Assembly: GCA_945829235.1 (NCBI GenBank) | Contig: CALZUA010000014.1 | Coordinates: forward strand, 23,504-87,503 | Length of the DNA stretch: 64,000 nucleotides | Source of the DNA: an uncultured Clostridia bacterium | GTDB lineage: Bacteria; Bacillota; Clostridia; Oscillospirales; Ruminococcaceae | Direction: 5' to 3' | Shown here: piece after piece, positions 16,427-24,033 of the stretch | How the letters are laid out: every line of letters begins with the position of its first letter | Numbering within the stretch: the first letter of the stretch is position 1 | Notes under the pieces: generated by a model | What the model was told of the DNA's origin: nothing | Seen by the model: the letters and a program-made list of their open reading frames with translations, nothing else | Database searches by the model: none | Made by a program: the position numbers and the translations under genes

Positions 16427-16623
16427 TATTATAGCAGGACTTTGTGATAATTTTATGTTAAAAAGGAAACATTTTTTAAAAAATCGGGGGAAAACTCCCC
16501 CGAAACCCTGTTTTCTCGAACTGAATTTGCCCTATAACTCAACTTTCTCGCAAACAGTCAACGCTTTGCGAGAAATTCGGGCGGTCTTTTGCGAACAGAC
16601 GCGGGCTTCTGCGAAGCCTTGGC
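16427..16623. other. Gene-free stretch before the second repeat island
   Basis: Nothing gene-like is seen. A short hairpin AATCGGGGGAAAACTCCCCCGA (split by its loop) lies near 16483-16504. CTGCGAAGCCTTGGC leads into the next two-hairpin element. Confidence 0.5.
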
Positions 16624-16716
16624 AATTTCGGCGGCATCGAACCGCCGAAATTGCGCGGGTGAAGCAACGCCCGTTGTTGGCGAGAACTGCGGGTTTGTAA
16701 GCGTTGCTTCACCCGC
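16624..16716 (+). repeat. Two-hairpin element, copy 3
   Basis: Same arms as copy 1 (hairpin II GCGGGTGAAGCAACGC / GCGTTGCTTCACCCGC) but with differences in the large loop (CGAGAACTGCGGGTTTGTAA). Confidence 0.9.
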
Positions 16717-16799
16717 TCTGCGAGCTGAGTTTGCGATATGTGCGGGTTGATGCCGAGCTTTAACGTTGGGCTGAGTTTGCTAAAGGTGCGGGCAGTTGC

Positions 16800-17160
16800 C
16801 GAGTTTTACCGTTTCGCTTGCTCAGCGAAAGGTGCGGTCGATTTTTCGGGCATCGAACCCGAAAAATCGCGCGGGTGCAGTCACGCCCCGTTGTTATAGA
16901 AATTAACAAGTTTGTTAGGCGTGACTGCACCCGCGGCTTGAGCCGAGTTTTACCGTTTCGCTTGATTTGCGAAAACTTATCCCCTCCATTTTTCGGTATC
17001 GAACCGAAAAATGATAGGGGAGGTTGTTTGTGTTTAATTTTTAATTTTGCGCTTCGCGCCTAGTGGTCGCTTCGCTCCAGTGTGGGGCTTCGCCCCACGC
17101 CCCACAAGCCTTTTGAAAAAGGCTTGACCGAAAACTTTTTTTCGCTTCGCGGTGCTCGCC
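16800..17160 (+). repeat. Right copy of the long direct repeat
   Basis: Near-identical to 12434-12795 over about 350 bases. It includes two-hairpin copy 4, the CCCC/GGGG hairpin at 16981-17020 and a class 1 hairpin chain at 17048-17157. It ends next to the stop of the DUF711 gene. Confidence 0.88.
16840..16934 (+). repeat. Two-hairpin element, copy 4
   Basis: Identical in both hairpins to copy 2 (GCGGGTGCAGTCACGCC arms). Confidence 0.9.
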
Positions 17161-17177
17161 ACGGGTTTTGCAAAAAG

Positions 17178-18542
17178 TTAATTCTTCAGGCTCTGCAACG
17201 GTGCCGGAATTCTACCGCCCCTCGAAATAAACTTCGCCGAGCTGAACTTGCTCACCGGCATAACCGGTCCGCTTCCGAACAGCCCGCCAAACTCCAGCGT
17301 TTCGCCCTCTTTCATTCCAATAGCCGGTATCACGCGCACCGCTGTTGTCTTTGAGTTCACCATACCGATAGCCGCCTCGTCCGCGATTATCGCCGAAATC
17401 GTTTCTGCGGGCGTATCGCCGGGGATTACAATCATATCCAGTCCCACCGAGCACACCGCCGTCATCGCCTCCAGCTTCTCCAGCGACAGCGAACCACGGT
17501 TCACCGCGTCAATCATACCCGCGTCCTCGGATACCGGTATAAACGCGCCCGAAAGCCCGCCAACGTGCGAGGAAGCCATAACGCCACCCTTTTTCACAGC
17601 GTCGTTGAGCATCGCAAGGCAAGCTGTCGTGCCGTGCGCACCACAGCTCTCCAAGCCGATTTCTTCCAAAATGTGTGCAACCGAGTCGCCGACCGCGGGA
17701 GTTGGCGCAAGCGACAAATCTACGATACCGAACGGCACGCCCAAGCGCTTTGAAGCCTCCGTGCCGACAAGCTGTCCCATTCTCGTGATTTTGAACGCGG
17801 TTTTCTTGATAACATCGGCAATCTCCGACATATTCGCGTCCGGGTACTTTTTGAGCGCCGCTCTCACGACACCGGGTCCCGACACGCCGACATTGATTTC
17901 ACAATCGTACTCACCAACACCGTGGAAAGCGCCCGCCATAAACGGATTGTCCTCGGGAGCGTTGCAGAAGACAACAATCTTCGCCGCGCCGAAACAGTGG
18001 TTGTCGGCAGTTTTTTCCGAAGCCTCGCGCACGATTTTTCCCATCAACGCAACCGCGTCCATATTGATACCCGCTTTTGTTGAACCGATGTTCACCGAGG
18101 AACAAACGTTGCTCGTGCAGGCAAGTGCCTCGGGAATACTCTCGATAAGCTCGCGGTCACCCGCCGAAAATCCCTTGTGTACCAACGCGGAATAGCCGCC
18201 GATGTAGTTCACGCCCGTCCCCTCGGCAACCCGCTGAAGCACTCTCGCGTACTCCACGGGGCTTTGTCCGTTCGCCGAAGAAGCCGCGGAAACCATTGCA
18301 ATCGGGGTTACGGAAATGCGCTTGTTGATAATCGGGATACCGTACTGCTTCTCGATATCCTCGCCGGTTTTCACGAGATTTTCAGCCTTGCGCATCATCT
18401 TCTCGTAGATTTTATCGCAGGCAGTTTTCGCGTTGTCCGAGATGCAGTCGAGAAGCGAAATGCCCATCGTAATCGTCCTGATGTCAAGATTTTCCTCTTG
18501 AATCATCTTGATTGTTTCCAAAATATCGCCCGTATTAAGCAA
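17178..18542 (-). CDS. DUF711 / UPF0210 family protein
   Basis: A 454-residue protein of the UPF0210 family (also called PFL family), found widely in Firmicutes and archaea and usually 440-460 residues long. The fold resembles pyruvate formate-lyase but there is no glycyl radical motif. Conserved stretches: [12 protein letters not shown] near the start, [32 protein letters not shown] and [17 protein letters not shown]. The reaction is unknown. It lies 48 bases downstream of an ACT-domain gene on the same strand, a conserved pairing suggesting amino-acid-responsive control of its activity. Confidence 0.9.
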   Translation of the reverse strand: MLNTGDILETIKMIQEENLDIRTITMGISLLDCISDNAKTACDKIYEKMMRKAENLVKTGEDIEKQYGIPIINKRISVTPIAMVSAASSANGQSPVEYARVLQRVAEGTGVNYIGGYSALVHKGFSAGDRELIESIPEALACTSNVCSSVNIGSTKAGINMDAVALMGKIVREASEKTADNHCFGAAKIVVFCNAPEDNPFMAGAFHGVGEYDCEINVGVSGPGVVRAALKKYPDANMSEIADVIKKTAFKITRMGQLVGTEASKRLGVPFGIVDLSLAPTPAVGDSVAHILEEIGLESCGAHGTTACLAMLNDAVKKGGVMASSHVGGLSGAFIPVSEDAGMIDAVNRGSLSLEKLEAMTAVCSVGLDMIVIPGDTPAETISAIIADEAAIGMVNSKTTAVRVIPAIGMKEGETLEFGGLFGSGPVMPVSKFSSAKFISRGGRIPAPLQSLKN

Positions 18543-18590
18543 AAATAAACACCGTCCTCTTGTCTGAATTAACAGAATTTGTTAAAATTG

Positions 18591-18860
18591 TCAAATCTTG
18601 TGCATTGAATTAAAGATATCCTCGTGCATAACGTGGATTTGGAGCCCCATTTCATCGCCGGCTTTTTTCAGCTCATCAGCAAATGCTGAAAATTCCACGC
18701 TCAGCTCGGAAATCTCGATAAGCATTGTCATTGCAAACAAATCCTGCATAACGGTCTGCGTCACGTCCATAACGTTCGCGCGGTGCTCGGCGCATATCGC
18801 CGTAACCCTCGCCAGAATACCAACCGTGTCCTTACCTATTACAGCCACAACAGCTCTCAT
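18591..18860 (-). CDS. ACT domain protein (UPF0237)
   Basis: An 89-residue single ACT domain (beta-alpha-beta-beta-alpha-beta). VVAVIGKDTVGILARVTAICAEH and ITQ-like DVTQTVMQDLF are the conserved parts. ACT domains bind amino acids and regulate a partner. The genomic partner is the DUF711 protein directly downstream. The gene has its own promoter at 18911-18939. Confidence 0.92.
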   Translation of the reverse strand: MRAVVAVIGKDTVGILARVTAICAEHRANVMDVTQTVMQDLFAMTMLIEISELSVEFSAFADELKKAGDEMGLQIHVMHEDIFNSMHKI

Positions 18861-18910
18861 AATTTTACCTCCGCTAATTTTTTCGCGCGTTCTTTGCGCA
18901 ATATATTTCT

Positions 18911-18939
18911 ATTATACTATTTTTTTTGCGATTTGTAAA
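18911..18939 (-). promoter_or_regulatory. Sigma-A promoter of the ACT-DUF711 operon
   Basis: On the minus strand TTTACA (18934-18939), 17 bases, TATAAT (18911-18916). It is about 50 bases before the ATG. Confidence 0.75.
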
Positions 18940-18989
18940 TAAGTTCTTTACAAATTTTTTTATTTGTGGTAAAATATAATGTGAAAGAT

Positions 18990-19174
18990 AATCGATATCA
19001 CGTTTGGGGAGATTTTCGGGCTGTTTCGTTGAACCGGCTCGGCTTCTCGTGGATACTTTTGCGAACAGCACTCGGTTTCTCGTGAAAACGGCTCCCGTTC
19101 CGTCTACGGACGCGGGTTTCTGCAAAGCCTCGCTCCCGTTTTGTCTGCTGACACAGGCTTCTGCGAAGCCTTGG
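18990..19174 (+). other. Degenerate CTCGTGAAAAC/TTCTGC-type tract
   Basis: Gene-free. Short imperfect units recur at roughly 18-20 base spacing (GCTTCTCGTGGATAC, GGTTTCTCGTGAAAAC, CGGGTTTCTGCAAAGCC, GGCTTCTGCGAAGCC). The tract leads into two-hairpin copy 5. Confidence 0.5.
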
Positions 19175-19270
19175 CATTTTCGGCGGCATCGAACCGCCGA
19201 AAATGCGCGGGTGCAGTCACGCCCCGCAGATTGCGGAGCTGACGAGCTTGTTAGGCGTGACTGCACCCGC
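19175..19270 (+). repeat. Two-hairpin element, copy 5
   Basis: Hairpin I CATTTTCGGCGG / CCGCCGAAAATG with loop CATCGAA; hairpin II GCGGGTGCAGTCACGCC / GGCGTGACTGCACCCGC. It combines the hairpin I type of copies 6 and 8 with the hairpin II type of copies 2, 4 and 7. Confidence 0.9.
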
Positions 19271-19292
19271 CTGTTGAGCTAAGTTTGCTAGA

Positions 19293-19546
19293 AGGGATTT
19301 GCGAATTTTTTTTCGTTCGCAAAAAAATTTGGCAATGGTCGCAAACTGATGTACAAGTTTCTTCGCTGATTTAAACAAAGCAAAATTGTTCTTTTTTTGG
19401 ATTTACGCTTCGCTCCAGTAGCGGCGCTACCGCGCCGAGTGCCTTCGGCGACCAGAAACCTTTTTCTGAAGAAAAAGGTTAGGGAAACCGAAGGTTTCTC
19501 GGGGACATTCCAAAAAGACTTTTGGCGCTTCGCGGTGCTTGATTAC
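19293..19546 (+). repeat. Hairpin-chain repeat (class 2), copy 1
   Basis: It contains GGGATTTGCGAATTTTTTTT, then the hairpin AACCTTTTTCTGAAGAAAAAGG, then GAAACCGAAGGTTTC and CGCTTCGCGGTGCTTG. A reverse-complement copy of the whole unit, including the GCGAATTTTTTT part, lies at about 45500-45762, and a third partial copy at 46097-46225. Confidence 0.82.
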
Positions 19547-19615
19547 AACAAAGCGATTAGCCCCGCACGAGTTTGCGAAAAATCCCCCCGTGATACCCCC
19601 GAAAGGAGCTACCAA

Positions 19616-20101
19616 ATGAACACAACCAAACTTCTCGACGTTCTCCGACAGAACGCCCGCCTCTCAAACTCCGAAATCGCCGTGATGCTCGGTGAAACAG
19701 AACAGGCAGTCGCCGATGAAATCACCCGCCTTGAGCGCGAGGGCATAATTATGGGCTATTCCGCGATTATTGACGAGGAAAAAGCCGACGACAACGCCGT
19801 CACCGCGATGATTGAGCTCAAAATGACACCCATCAAAGACCGCGGCTTCGACGACCTCGCCCACACAATTATGTCCTACGAGGAAATCGACAGCGTTTTC
19901 CTGCTCTCCGGTCCGTACGACCTGATGGTCACAATCAGCGGCACCAGCCTGCGTAATGTCGCTCTGTTCGTCAGCGAGCGGCTTGCCGTGCTTGACGGAG
20001 TAATTTCCACGACAACTCACTTTATCCTCCGCCGTTACAAGGAAAAACACCACGTCTTTAACGAGGAGCTCTACGATGAGCGCGATATGATTAGCCCGTG
20101 A
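19616..20101 (+). CDS. Lrp/AsnC family transcriptional regulator
   Basis: A 161-residue regulator. Residues 1-55 form the winged helix-turn-helix (LLDVLRQNARLSNSEIAVMLGETEQAVADEITRLEREGII). Residues 65-145 are the RAM/ACT-like ligand domain that binds an amino acid and builds octamers. The ATG at 19616 follows GAAAGGAG. Upstream in-frame sequence is class 2 repeat and is not part of the protein. It precedes an aminotransferase gene by 167 bases, so it probably senses an amino acid that this enzyme handles and may control it. Confidence 0.92.
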   Translation: MNTTKLLDVLRQNARLSNSEIAVMLGETEQAVADEITRLEREGIIMGYSAIIDEEKADDNAVTAMIELKMTPIKDRGFDDLAHTIMSYEEIDSVFLLSGPYDLMVTISGTSLRNVALFVSERLAVLDGVISTTTHFILRRYKEKHHVFNEELYDERDMISP

Positions 20102-20225
20102 TAATTAGCCGATAAAACTATCGTAAACCACTGTTTTGGTGCGGAAAGCTGTCGGTTTCCTTAAACCAACAGCCCTGTTCCTGCCACAGAGCAAGTTGCC
20201 GCGAAAATTATCGATAACAACAGCT
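20102..20225. other. Gap with CGATAA/ATCGATAAC units
   Basis: No gene. It holds GCCGATAAAACTATCG and a palindromic TTATCGATAAC (about 20207-20217), members of the GTTNNCGNNAAC family seen in other gaps. Confidence 0.45.
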
Positions 20226-20268
20226 GAAATTGCGGTTTATCGACAGTATGTGTAAAGGAGATACAACT

Positions 20269-21432
20269 TTGGATTACAATAAACTGATTCCCGAGCGTAT
20301 CAGCTCTATGAAGCCCTCGGGAATAAGAAGGTTCTTCGACATAGCTCAGACGGTTAAAGGCGTAATCTCGCTGTCTGTCGGCGAACCCGACTTCAAAACC
20401 CCGTGGGAAGCGCGCAAAGAGGCTATCAATATCCTCGAGCGCGGCAAAACCGCTTACACCGCAAACAGCGGTCTTATGGAGCTTCGCAAAGCCGTTTGCG
20501 GCTACCTCAAGGACTTTATCCACACCGAATACGACCCTGCAACCGAGGTTATTATAACAGTCGGCGGAAGCGAGGCAATCGACCTTGCTGTCCGTGCGCT
20601 TATCGAGGACGGCGACGAGGTGCTTGTCCCCGAGCCGTCGTTCGTGTGTTATGCACCGATTGTGCGTATGATGGGCGGCGTGCCCGTGCCGATTGTGACG
20701 AAGGCTGAGGATAAATTCAAGCTCACCGCCGCGGCTCTCAAGGAGAAGATTACGCCGAGAACCAAGCTCCTCTTCCTGCCTTACCCGAATAATCCCACGG
20801 GAGCGGTTATGAGGAGAGCCGACCTTGAGGCAATCGCCGACGTTTTGCGTGAAACCAACATAGTTGTTGCCGCGGACGAAATTTACGCTGAGATGACCTA
20901 TAACGGCGAGAAACACGTCTCGATTGCCGAGATAGACGGAATGAAGGAGCGCACGCTCGTTATCAGCGGTTTCTCGAAAACCTACGCGATGACGGGCTGG
21001 CGGCTCGGCTATACGGCAGGACCTGCGCCGATTATCAAGCAGATGCTGAAGCTCCACCAGTATTGCATAATGTCAAGTCCCACGGTGAGCCAGTACGCAG
21101 CGATTGCGGCGATACAGAAATGCCGTGCCGATGTCGAGCACATGATTTCGGAGTACGATATGCGCAGGCGGCTTTGCGTGAAGAATTTCAACGATATGGG
21201 GTTGGAGTGCTTCGAGCCGGAGGGCGCGTTTTATGTGTTCCCGTGCATCAGGTCAACGGGAATGACAAGCGAGGAGTTCTGCCAAAAACTGGTGTTTGAG
21301 AAAAAGGTTGCGGTTGTCCCCGGAAACGCGTTTGGCGAGAGCGGCGAGGGGTTTGTGCGCGTGTCCTACGCGTATTCGATAGCGCACCTCGAGAGCGCGT
21401 TCACGAGAATACGCGAGTTTATCGGCAAGTGA
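20269..21432 (+). CDS. PLP-dependent class I/II aminotransferase
   Basis: A 387-residue fold-type I aminotransferase. The pyridoxal-phosphate Lys lies in ISGFSKTYAMTGWRLGY (Lys about 238). NNPTGAVM and the Asp of ADEIYAEM also fit, and the C-terminal PGNAFGESGEGFVRVSYA holds the substrate-carboxylate Arg. It belongs to the large aspartate/aromatic/PatA-like group; the substrate cannot be fixed. The TTG start at 20269 is chosen because AAAGGAG ends 8 bases before it. The ATG at 20248 lies upstream of that ribosome site. The linked Lrp regulator suggests amino-acid control. Confidence 0.9.
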   Translation: MDYNKLIPERISSMKPSGIRRFFDIAQTVKGVISLSVGEPDFKTPWEARKEAINILERGKTAYTANSGLMELRKAVCGYLKDFIHTEYDPATEVIITVGGSEAIDLAVRALIEDGDEVLVPEPSFVCYAPIVRMMGGVPVPIVTKAEDKFKLTAAALKEKITPRTKLLFLPYPNNPTGAVMRRADLEAIADVLRETNIVVAADEIYAEMTYNGEKHVSIAEIDGMKERTLVISGFSKTYAMTGWRLGYTAGPAPIIKQMLKLHQYCIMSSPTVSQYAAIAAIQKCRADVEHMISEYDMRRRLCVKNFNDMGLECFEPEGAFYVFPCIRSTGMTSEEFCQKLVFEKKVAVVPGNAFGESGEGFVRVSYAYSIAHLESAFTRIREFIGK

Positions 21433-21438
21433 TAAAAG

Positions 21439-21981
21439 CTAATGTGCGTTGATTTTGCTCATAATATCTTCGAGAGTGAAACTGCTGTTGGCGCTTCGGT
21501 CTGACTTTTTTGAATAAAATGACTTCGACTGCGCCGCAGGCATTTCTTCTTCTTTTTCTTTTATTTCTTTTTTCTTATTATAATAAGTAGGTTTGTTGTT
21601 TTGAACGGCAGATGTTTGTTGACTTTCGTTGGTGGTGCTTGTTGATAGCACGTTATCGGGATTGTTGACGCCCTGAAGCTCATCGTAAAAATTCAGCGTT
21701 ATAATCGTGAATTTCGGGGTTGACTCGGTTGTTATGTCGCCTGTTGACTTTAGGTTGTTCAGCGCGGTGCGAGCTTGTTGAACTGTTAGTTGATTGCTTG
21801 TTGCAAGCTCAGCGATAGAAACGGCGACTTGACCGCGGCGGAGTTGCACGCCGAGGTAATTCATGTCCGTCCAAGCGGCGCGCATTATCAGGTCGAGGAA
21901 CACGAGCCGAACGTTGCGGTTGCTGTACCAGCGCCAGTTGAGGAGATTTCGCGGAACTTTGACAAAGCCTTGATTTGTCAT
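21439..21981 (-). CDS. Phage-type replication initiator-like winged-helix protein
   Basis: A 180-residue protein whose first 100 residues (GFVKVPRNLLNWRWYSNRN, then VFLDLIMRAAWTD, then GQVAVSIAELATSNQLTVQQARTAL split by loops) resemble the N-terminal winged helix of phage and plasmid replication organisers. The rest is a low-complexity Ser/Lys/Glu linker ending in a short helix. The ATG at 21981 follows AAAGGAAG. No other phage gene is nearby, so it is likely an isolated remnant or a domesticated copy. Convergent with the aminotransferase gene, 7 bases apart. Confidence 0.62.
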   Translation of the reverse strand: MTNQGFVKVPRNLLNWRWYSNRNVRLVFLDLIMRAAWTDMNYLGVQLRRGQVAVSIAELATSNQLTVQQARTALNNLKSTGDITTESTPKFTIITLNFYDELQGVNNPDNVLSTSTTNESQQTSAVQNNKPTYYNKKKEIKEKEEEMPAAQSKSFYSKKSDRSANSSFTLEDIMSKINAH

Positions 21982-22009
21982 AAAAACACTTCCTTTCACA
22001 CATTATTAT

Positions 22010-22244
22010 AAAAGGAACGGAACTGCAATTTACTGCAATGTTTTGTTGATATAGCAAAATTTTGCGCGTGATTTTTGTTTATTTTGAACAACCAAATCCC
22101 TGCGTTAACCGAAGAATTTTGGCGCTCGGCAACCAAATTTCAGCGAAATCGGAGCAGTGGTGTGTAGAATGTTAACTTTGTGCAAAATAAACAAAATTGG
22201 TTATGAGCAGAAAAGCGCGGTGAAACGCGAACCAAATTGAGCGG
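22010..22244. other. Gap upstream of ispE
   Basis: No gene is seen. AACCAAATT recurs three times and TTTGTGCAAAATAAAC occurs at 22167-22190. It is followed by the palindrome at 22245-22261. Confidence 0.4.
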
Positions 22245-22261
22245 TTGTGCAAGTTGCACAA
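22245..22261. promoter_or_regulatory. Perfect palindrome before ispE
   Basis: TTGTGCAA-G-TTGCACAA, 8-base arms around a single base, ending 14 bases before the ispE start and just before its ribosome site (GGGAGAGG). A near copy (TTGTGCAACTTGCATAA) is at 25676-25692 before recG. It is a candidate operator; no regulator is assigned. Confidence 0.5.
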
Positions 22262-22275
22262 ATCGGGAGAGGCCT

Positions 22276-23127
22276 ATGTTGAACGAGAAAATCACTGTAC
22301 TGGCGCACGCGAAGCTGAATTTGTACCTAGATATTGTGGGTACACGCACAGACGGCTACCATTTGTTGGAAACCGTGTTGCAAAGCGTGGATTTGAGCGA
22401 TGTTGTTGAGGTAACGGCGGCGCGTGAGGGGATTTTGGTGAGTTGCTCAAACCCTGAAATTCCCACGGGCGAGAAAAATATATGTTACAAGGCGGCAAAG
22501 CGTTTTGCAGAGCGGGTTGGCGGGAATTTTGGCGCGGCAATCCACATCGAAAAGCGCATACCCGATGGAGCAGGCTTGGGCGGCGGAAGCGCGGACGCGG
22601 CGGCGGTTTTGTACGCGCTGAACGAGCTGAACGGGCTTCCGATGCGGCTTGACGAGCTTCAGCAACTCGCCGCGGAAATCGGCGCAGACGTGCCGTTTTG
22701 CCTGTTCGGGGGACTTGCGGTTTGCCGAGGAATCGGCGAGGTGATTGAACCCCTCAGCCCGCTTCCCGAGCGGTTTTACCTTATCGTAAAGCCGAATTTT
22801 CGTTGCCCTACGCAGAAAGCCTATCAGCTTTACGACAATGCGCCCGTTCCCGCAAAAAACACGCTTAAAGCGTTTTGCAATGCGGGTTCACGCTATCCCG
22901 AGATGTTGTACAACGTCTTTGAGGAAATTTATGGTAATGTGGAAATATCTTCCATAAAAGCAAAGCTCCGCGAAACGGGAGCACTCGGCGCGTTGCTCAC
23001 GGGAAGCGGCTCAGCGGTGTTCGGGGTGTACGAAACGGCTCAGGGAGCGGCTTCGGCGGCAAGCGCGTTCCCCGAGATGTTCACGGCGGTCGCTAAGCCG
23101 GTTGCCGCGGGGCTTGCGGTGATTTGA
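22276..23127 (+). CDS. ispE: 4-diphosphocytidyl-2-C-methyl-D-erythritol kinase
   Basis: A 283-residue GHMP kinase that phosphorylates CDP-methylerythritol in the MEP pathway of isoprenoid synthesis, in the cytoplasm. Motif 1 AHAKLNLYLDIVGTRTDGYHLL and the ATP loop PDGAGLGGGSADAA (96-109) are canonical. Motif 3 is LLTGSGSAVFGVY. Length is normal. The ATG at 22276 follows GGGAGAGG. Downstream genes are Asp23/Gls24 and fakA, not other MEP genes. Confidence 0.95.
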   Translation: MLNEKITVLAHAKLNLYLDIVGTRTDGYHLLETVLQSVDLSDVVEVTAAREGILVSCSNPEIPTGEKNICYKAAKRFAERVGGNFGAAIHIEKRIPDGAGLGGGSADAAAVLYALNELNGLPMRLDELQQLAAEIGADVPFCLFGGLAVCRGIGEVIEPLSPLPERFYLIVKPNFRCPTQKAYQLYDNAPVPAKNTLKAFCNAGSRYPEMLYNVFEEIYGNVEISSIKAKLRETGALGALLTGSGSAVFGVYETAQGAASAASAFPEMFTAVAKPVAAGLAVI

Positions 23128-23179
23128 CTTTTGTGCAAATTGACGAAAAGACAAAAAGGGGCTGTTTTTTCGCGCGGAA

Positions 23180-23190
23180 TGTGGTATAAT
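23180..23190 (+). promoter_or_regulatory. Extended -10 promoter of the Asp23/Gls24 gene
   Basis: TGTGGTATAAT (TG-G-TATAAT at 23182-23190) with no good -35; the extended -10 may compensate. The start codon is 33 bases downstream. Confidence 0.5.
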
Positions 23191-23222
23191 GGTTGTAGGA
23201 ATGCATTGAACGGAGGGAAATT

Positions 23223-23579
23223 ATGGTTATTTTGCAAAATCACGTCGGTAAAATTTCTTTTTCCGCGAACTTTTTCACCGAGCTTATCGGAAACACGGTC
23301 ACGAACTGCTTCGGCGTTATCGCGATGAACGTGCGCGGCTTTCGCGAAACGCTCGCGGCGGCGCTCCCCAAGCCGAACAAGCGCGATTTTGCGCGCGGCG
23401 TGAAGGTCGATTTTAAGGACGGCGCGCTCACGATTGACCTGCACATCTCGCTGATGTACGGCGTGAACATAAACGCGGTGTCGAAGTCCATCATCAACAA
23501 GGTTGCGTACACCGTGCGGCGTGCAACCGGCTTGAACGTCGAAAAAGTCAACGTTTTTGTGGACGCAATCCGCGTGTAA
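23223..23579 (+). CDS. Asp23/Gls24 family protein (YloU-like)
   Basis: A 118-residue DUF322 protein: GKISFSANFFTELIGNTVT, FGVIAMN, then GVKVDF...LTIDLHISLMYGVNIN and a C-terminal helix with VNVFVDAIRV. The function is unclear: proteins of this family are linked to envelope stress. Its place directly before a DAK2/FakA gene and recG matches the conserved yloU-yloV-recG order of Bacillus. The ATG follows ACGGAGGG. Confidence 0.9.
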   Translation: MVILQNHVGKISFSANFFTELIGNTVTNCFGVIAMNVRGFRETLAAALPKPNKRDFARGVKVDFKDGALTIDLHISLMYGVNINAVSKSIINKVAYTVRRATGLNVEKVNVFVDAIRV

Positions 23580-23599
23580 AATTGGGGGTATTTTTTGTG

Positions 23600-23740
23600 G
23601 AAGTTCAGACTAATTTTGCGGGAATTTTTGCCGCAATTTTTGCGATAATTTTCGCGTATTTTTCGGGCGTTTTTTGAGGCATTTTTCGGGGTGTTTTTGA
23701 GGATATTTTTCGGCATAATTTTTGAGGTAATTTTCACCAA
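23600..23740. repeat. Phased T-tract region, about 12-bp period
   Basis: Roughly ten units of the form NNNNNATTTTTC/G follow one another at close to 12-base spacing (GCGGGAATTTTT, GCCGCAATTTTT, GCGATAATTTTC and so on). On the minus strand the same stretch would read as a KN-rich four-residue repeat without a ribosome site. The remainder of the gap to 24000 is AT-rich with looser ATTTTC units and no gene. Confidence 0.65.
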
Positions 23741-24033
23741 TAATTATGATGAAAATCAACGCTTTTTATCACCTTAAAAACCGTATAACAACCGTATTTG
23801 TCGGTGTTTTCTACAAGGTTGATTTCACCCGAAAATTGCGGTGAAAATTATCCTGTTTTTCGGGTAATTTTTGGAGTAATTTTTGACCAAAAAATAACGG
23901 TGTTTTTCACACTGATTTTAGGCTGAATTTTAACGTTATTTTCGAGCTATTTTTGTGGTATAATTTCGAGAAAAAATTCGCGTAATTTTCGCGCGGATAT
24001 TTTATAAAAATTGAGATTTGGAAGGGAATTTTT

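Noticed and set aside
23240..23740. KN-rich open frame on the minus strand downstream of Asp23/Gls24
   Set aside because: Its four-residue repeat only reflects the 12-base T-tract period, and it overlaps the conserved Asp23/Gls24 gene.
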